Program-made: the position numbers and the translations under genes
The notes under the pieces: model-generated
Told to the model about the DNA's origin: nothing
Database searches by the model: none
Seen by the model: only the letters and a program-made list of their open reading frames with translations
In this document: piece after piece, positions 13,153-13,688 of the stretch
Position numbering within the stretch: the stretch's first letter is position 1
How the letters are laid out: every line of letters starts with the position of its first letter
Assembly: GCA_031552995.1 (NCBI GenBank)
Contig: JAVBMB010000122.1
Location: 1-13,688, forward strand
Length of the DNA stretch: 13,688 nucleotides
Source: JAVBMB01 sp031552995
GTDB taxonomy: Bacteria; Bacillota; Clostridia; Oscillospirales; Butyricicoccaceae
Reading direction: 5' to 3'

Positions 13153-13688
13153 TCACACACCGCGGCCGGCGTACAGATGACATCTGACCTTGTGTCCGCC
13201 GATGTCTGTCGCTGCCGGGCTCTGCGCCTTACATATATCCATGCAGTGCTTGCATCTTGGGTGGAACTTGCAGCCGAACGGCAGATTGTCGGCGTCCGGC
13301 ATCAATCCGCCGATAATGCTGAGGCGCTCGCTTTTCGAAGTAATGCTGGGTATCGAGGCAAACAGACCTTCTGTGTAAGGGTGGTGAGGCGGGTGGTCGA
13401 ATATATCCTCGAGTGTGCCGTATTCGATAATCTCTCCGGCATACATTATCGCCACATTTTCACACATCTGGGCGACAACGCCAAGGTCGTGCGTTATCAG
13501 AATCAGCGCCGTGTTCAGTTTCTCTTTCAGCTGATTCATCATCTCGAGCACCTGTGCTTGAATTGTCACGTCCAGCGCCGTCGTCGGCTCATCGGCAATC
13601 AGCAAATCCGGCTCGCACGCAATGGCGACAGCGATGATTATACGCTGCTTCATCCCGCCCGAAAACTGATGCGGATAGTCGTTTTTCC
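13153..13688 (-). CDS. Oligopeptide/dipeptide ABC transporter ATP-binding protein, OppD/DppD type, N-terminus cut by window edge
   Basis: The frame is open from the right edge to the TGA at 13153, giving the last 178 residues; the Walker A and Q-loop part lies outside. A Met in MKQR at 13653 is internal, because the preceding codons encode DYPHQFSGG, the first half of the ABC signature. Visible are the signature FSGGMKQR, Walker B LLIADEPTTALD and switch histidine ITHD. The C-terminal OppD domain has PPHHPYTEGL and the cysteine cluster GCKFHPRCKHCMDIC, then a last Cys near the end. The canonical signature here, against the altered one in the OppF-like partner, fits a heterodimeric ATPase pair. 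It is the upstream gene of the operon within the window; permeases and the promoter are expected further right. Confidence 0.92.
   Translation of the reverse strand, partial: KNDYPHQFSGGMKQRIIIAVAIACEPDLLIADEPTTALDVTIQAQVLEMMNQLKEKLNTALILITHDLGVVAQMCENVAIMYAGEIIEYGTLEDIFDHPPHHPYTEGLFASIPSITSKSERLSIIGGLMPDADNLPFGCKFHPRCKHCMDICKAQSPAATDIGGHKVRCHLYAGRGV

Overview
The window reads as a chromosomal segment of a fairly GC-rich member of the Clostridia (Firmicutes). This is inferred from the strong AGGAGG-type ribosome binding sites, the family make-up (GPH symporter, OppD/OppF-type ATPases, tryptophanase, tandem large serine recombinases) and a relic of the spore-coat gene cotJC, which points to an endospore-forming lineage. 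The species cannot be named from the sequence. No rRNA, tRNA or CRISPR array was seen.

Left third (1-3860): a leftward pair of genes encodes a GPH-type sodium/proton-sugar symporter and a cytoplasmic serine hydrolase of the class C beta-lactamase fold, which runs off the left edge. A LysR-type regulator is divergent from them. The 174-bp region between holds two readable sigma-A promoters facing apart and a small dyad between them, the usual layout of a LysR regulator controlling its neighbour. The regulator ends at a long perfect hairpin.

Middle (3847-7536): a recombination locus with no recognisable cargo. It holds a 70-aa protein on the minus strand, a 482-aa large serine recombinase, a 99-bp in-frame internal piece of cotJC, a 54-aa protein, and a second, clearly different 523-aa large serine recombinase whose start overlaps the 54-aa gene by ATGA. 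The cotJC piece has lost both its ends and lies between the two recombinases. It is the most interesting object in the window, because it suggests that one or both recombinases used cotJC as an attachment site, like other integrases that split sporulation genes.

Right half (7569-13688), all leftward: tryptophanase with its own promoter and a leader of about 130 nt. Upstream of it, separated by a 23-bp perfect hairpin, is an operon of peptide-type ABC transporter genes (an OppD-like ATPase cut by the right edge, an OppF-like ATPase and a lipoprotein that binds substrate) followed by a hydantoinase/dihydropyrimidinase-family cyclic amidohydrolase. This reads as uptake of a peptide-like or cyclic amide compound and its ring opening in the cytoplasm, next to amino-acid breakdown to indole, pyruvate and ammonia. 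The shared substrate is inference only.
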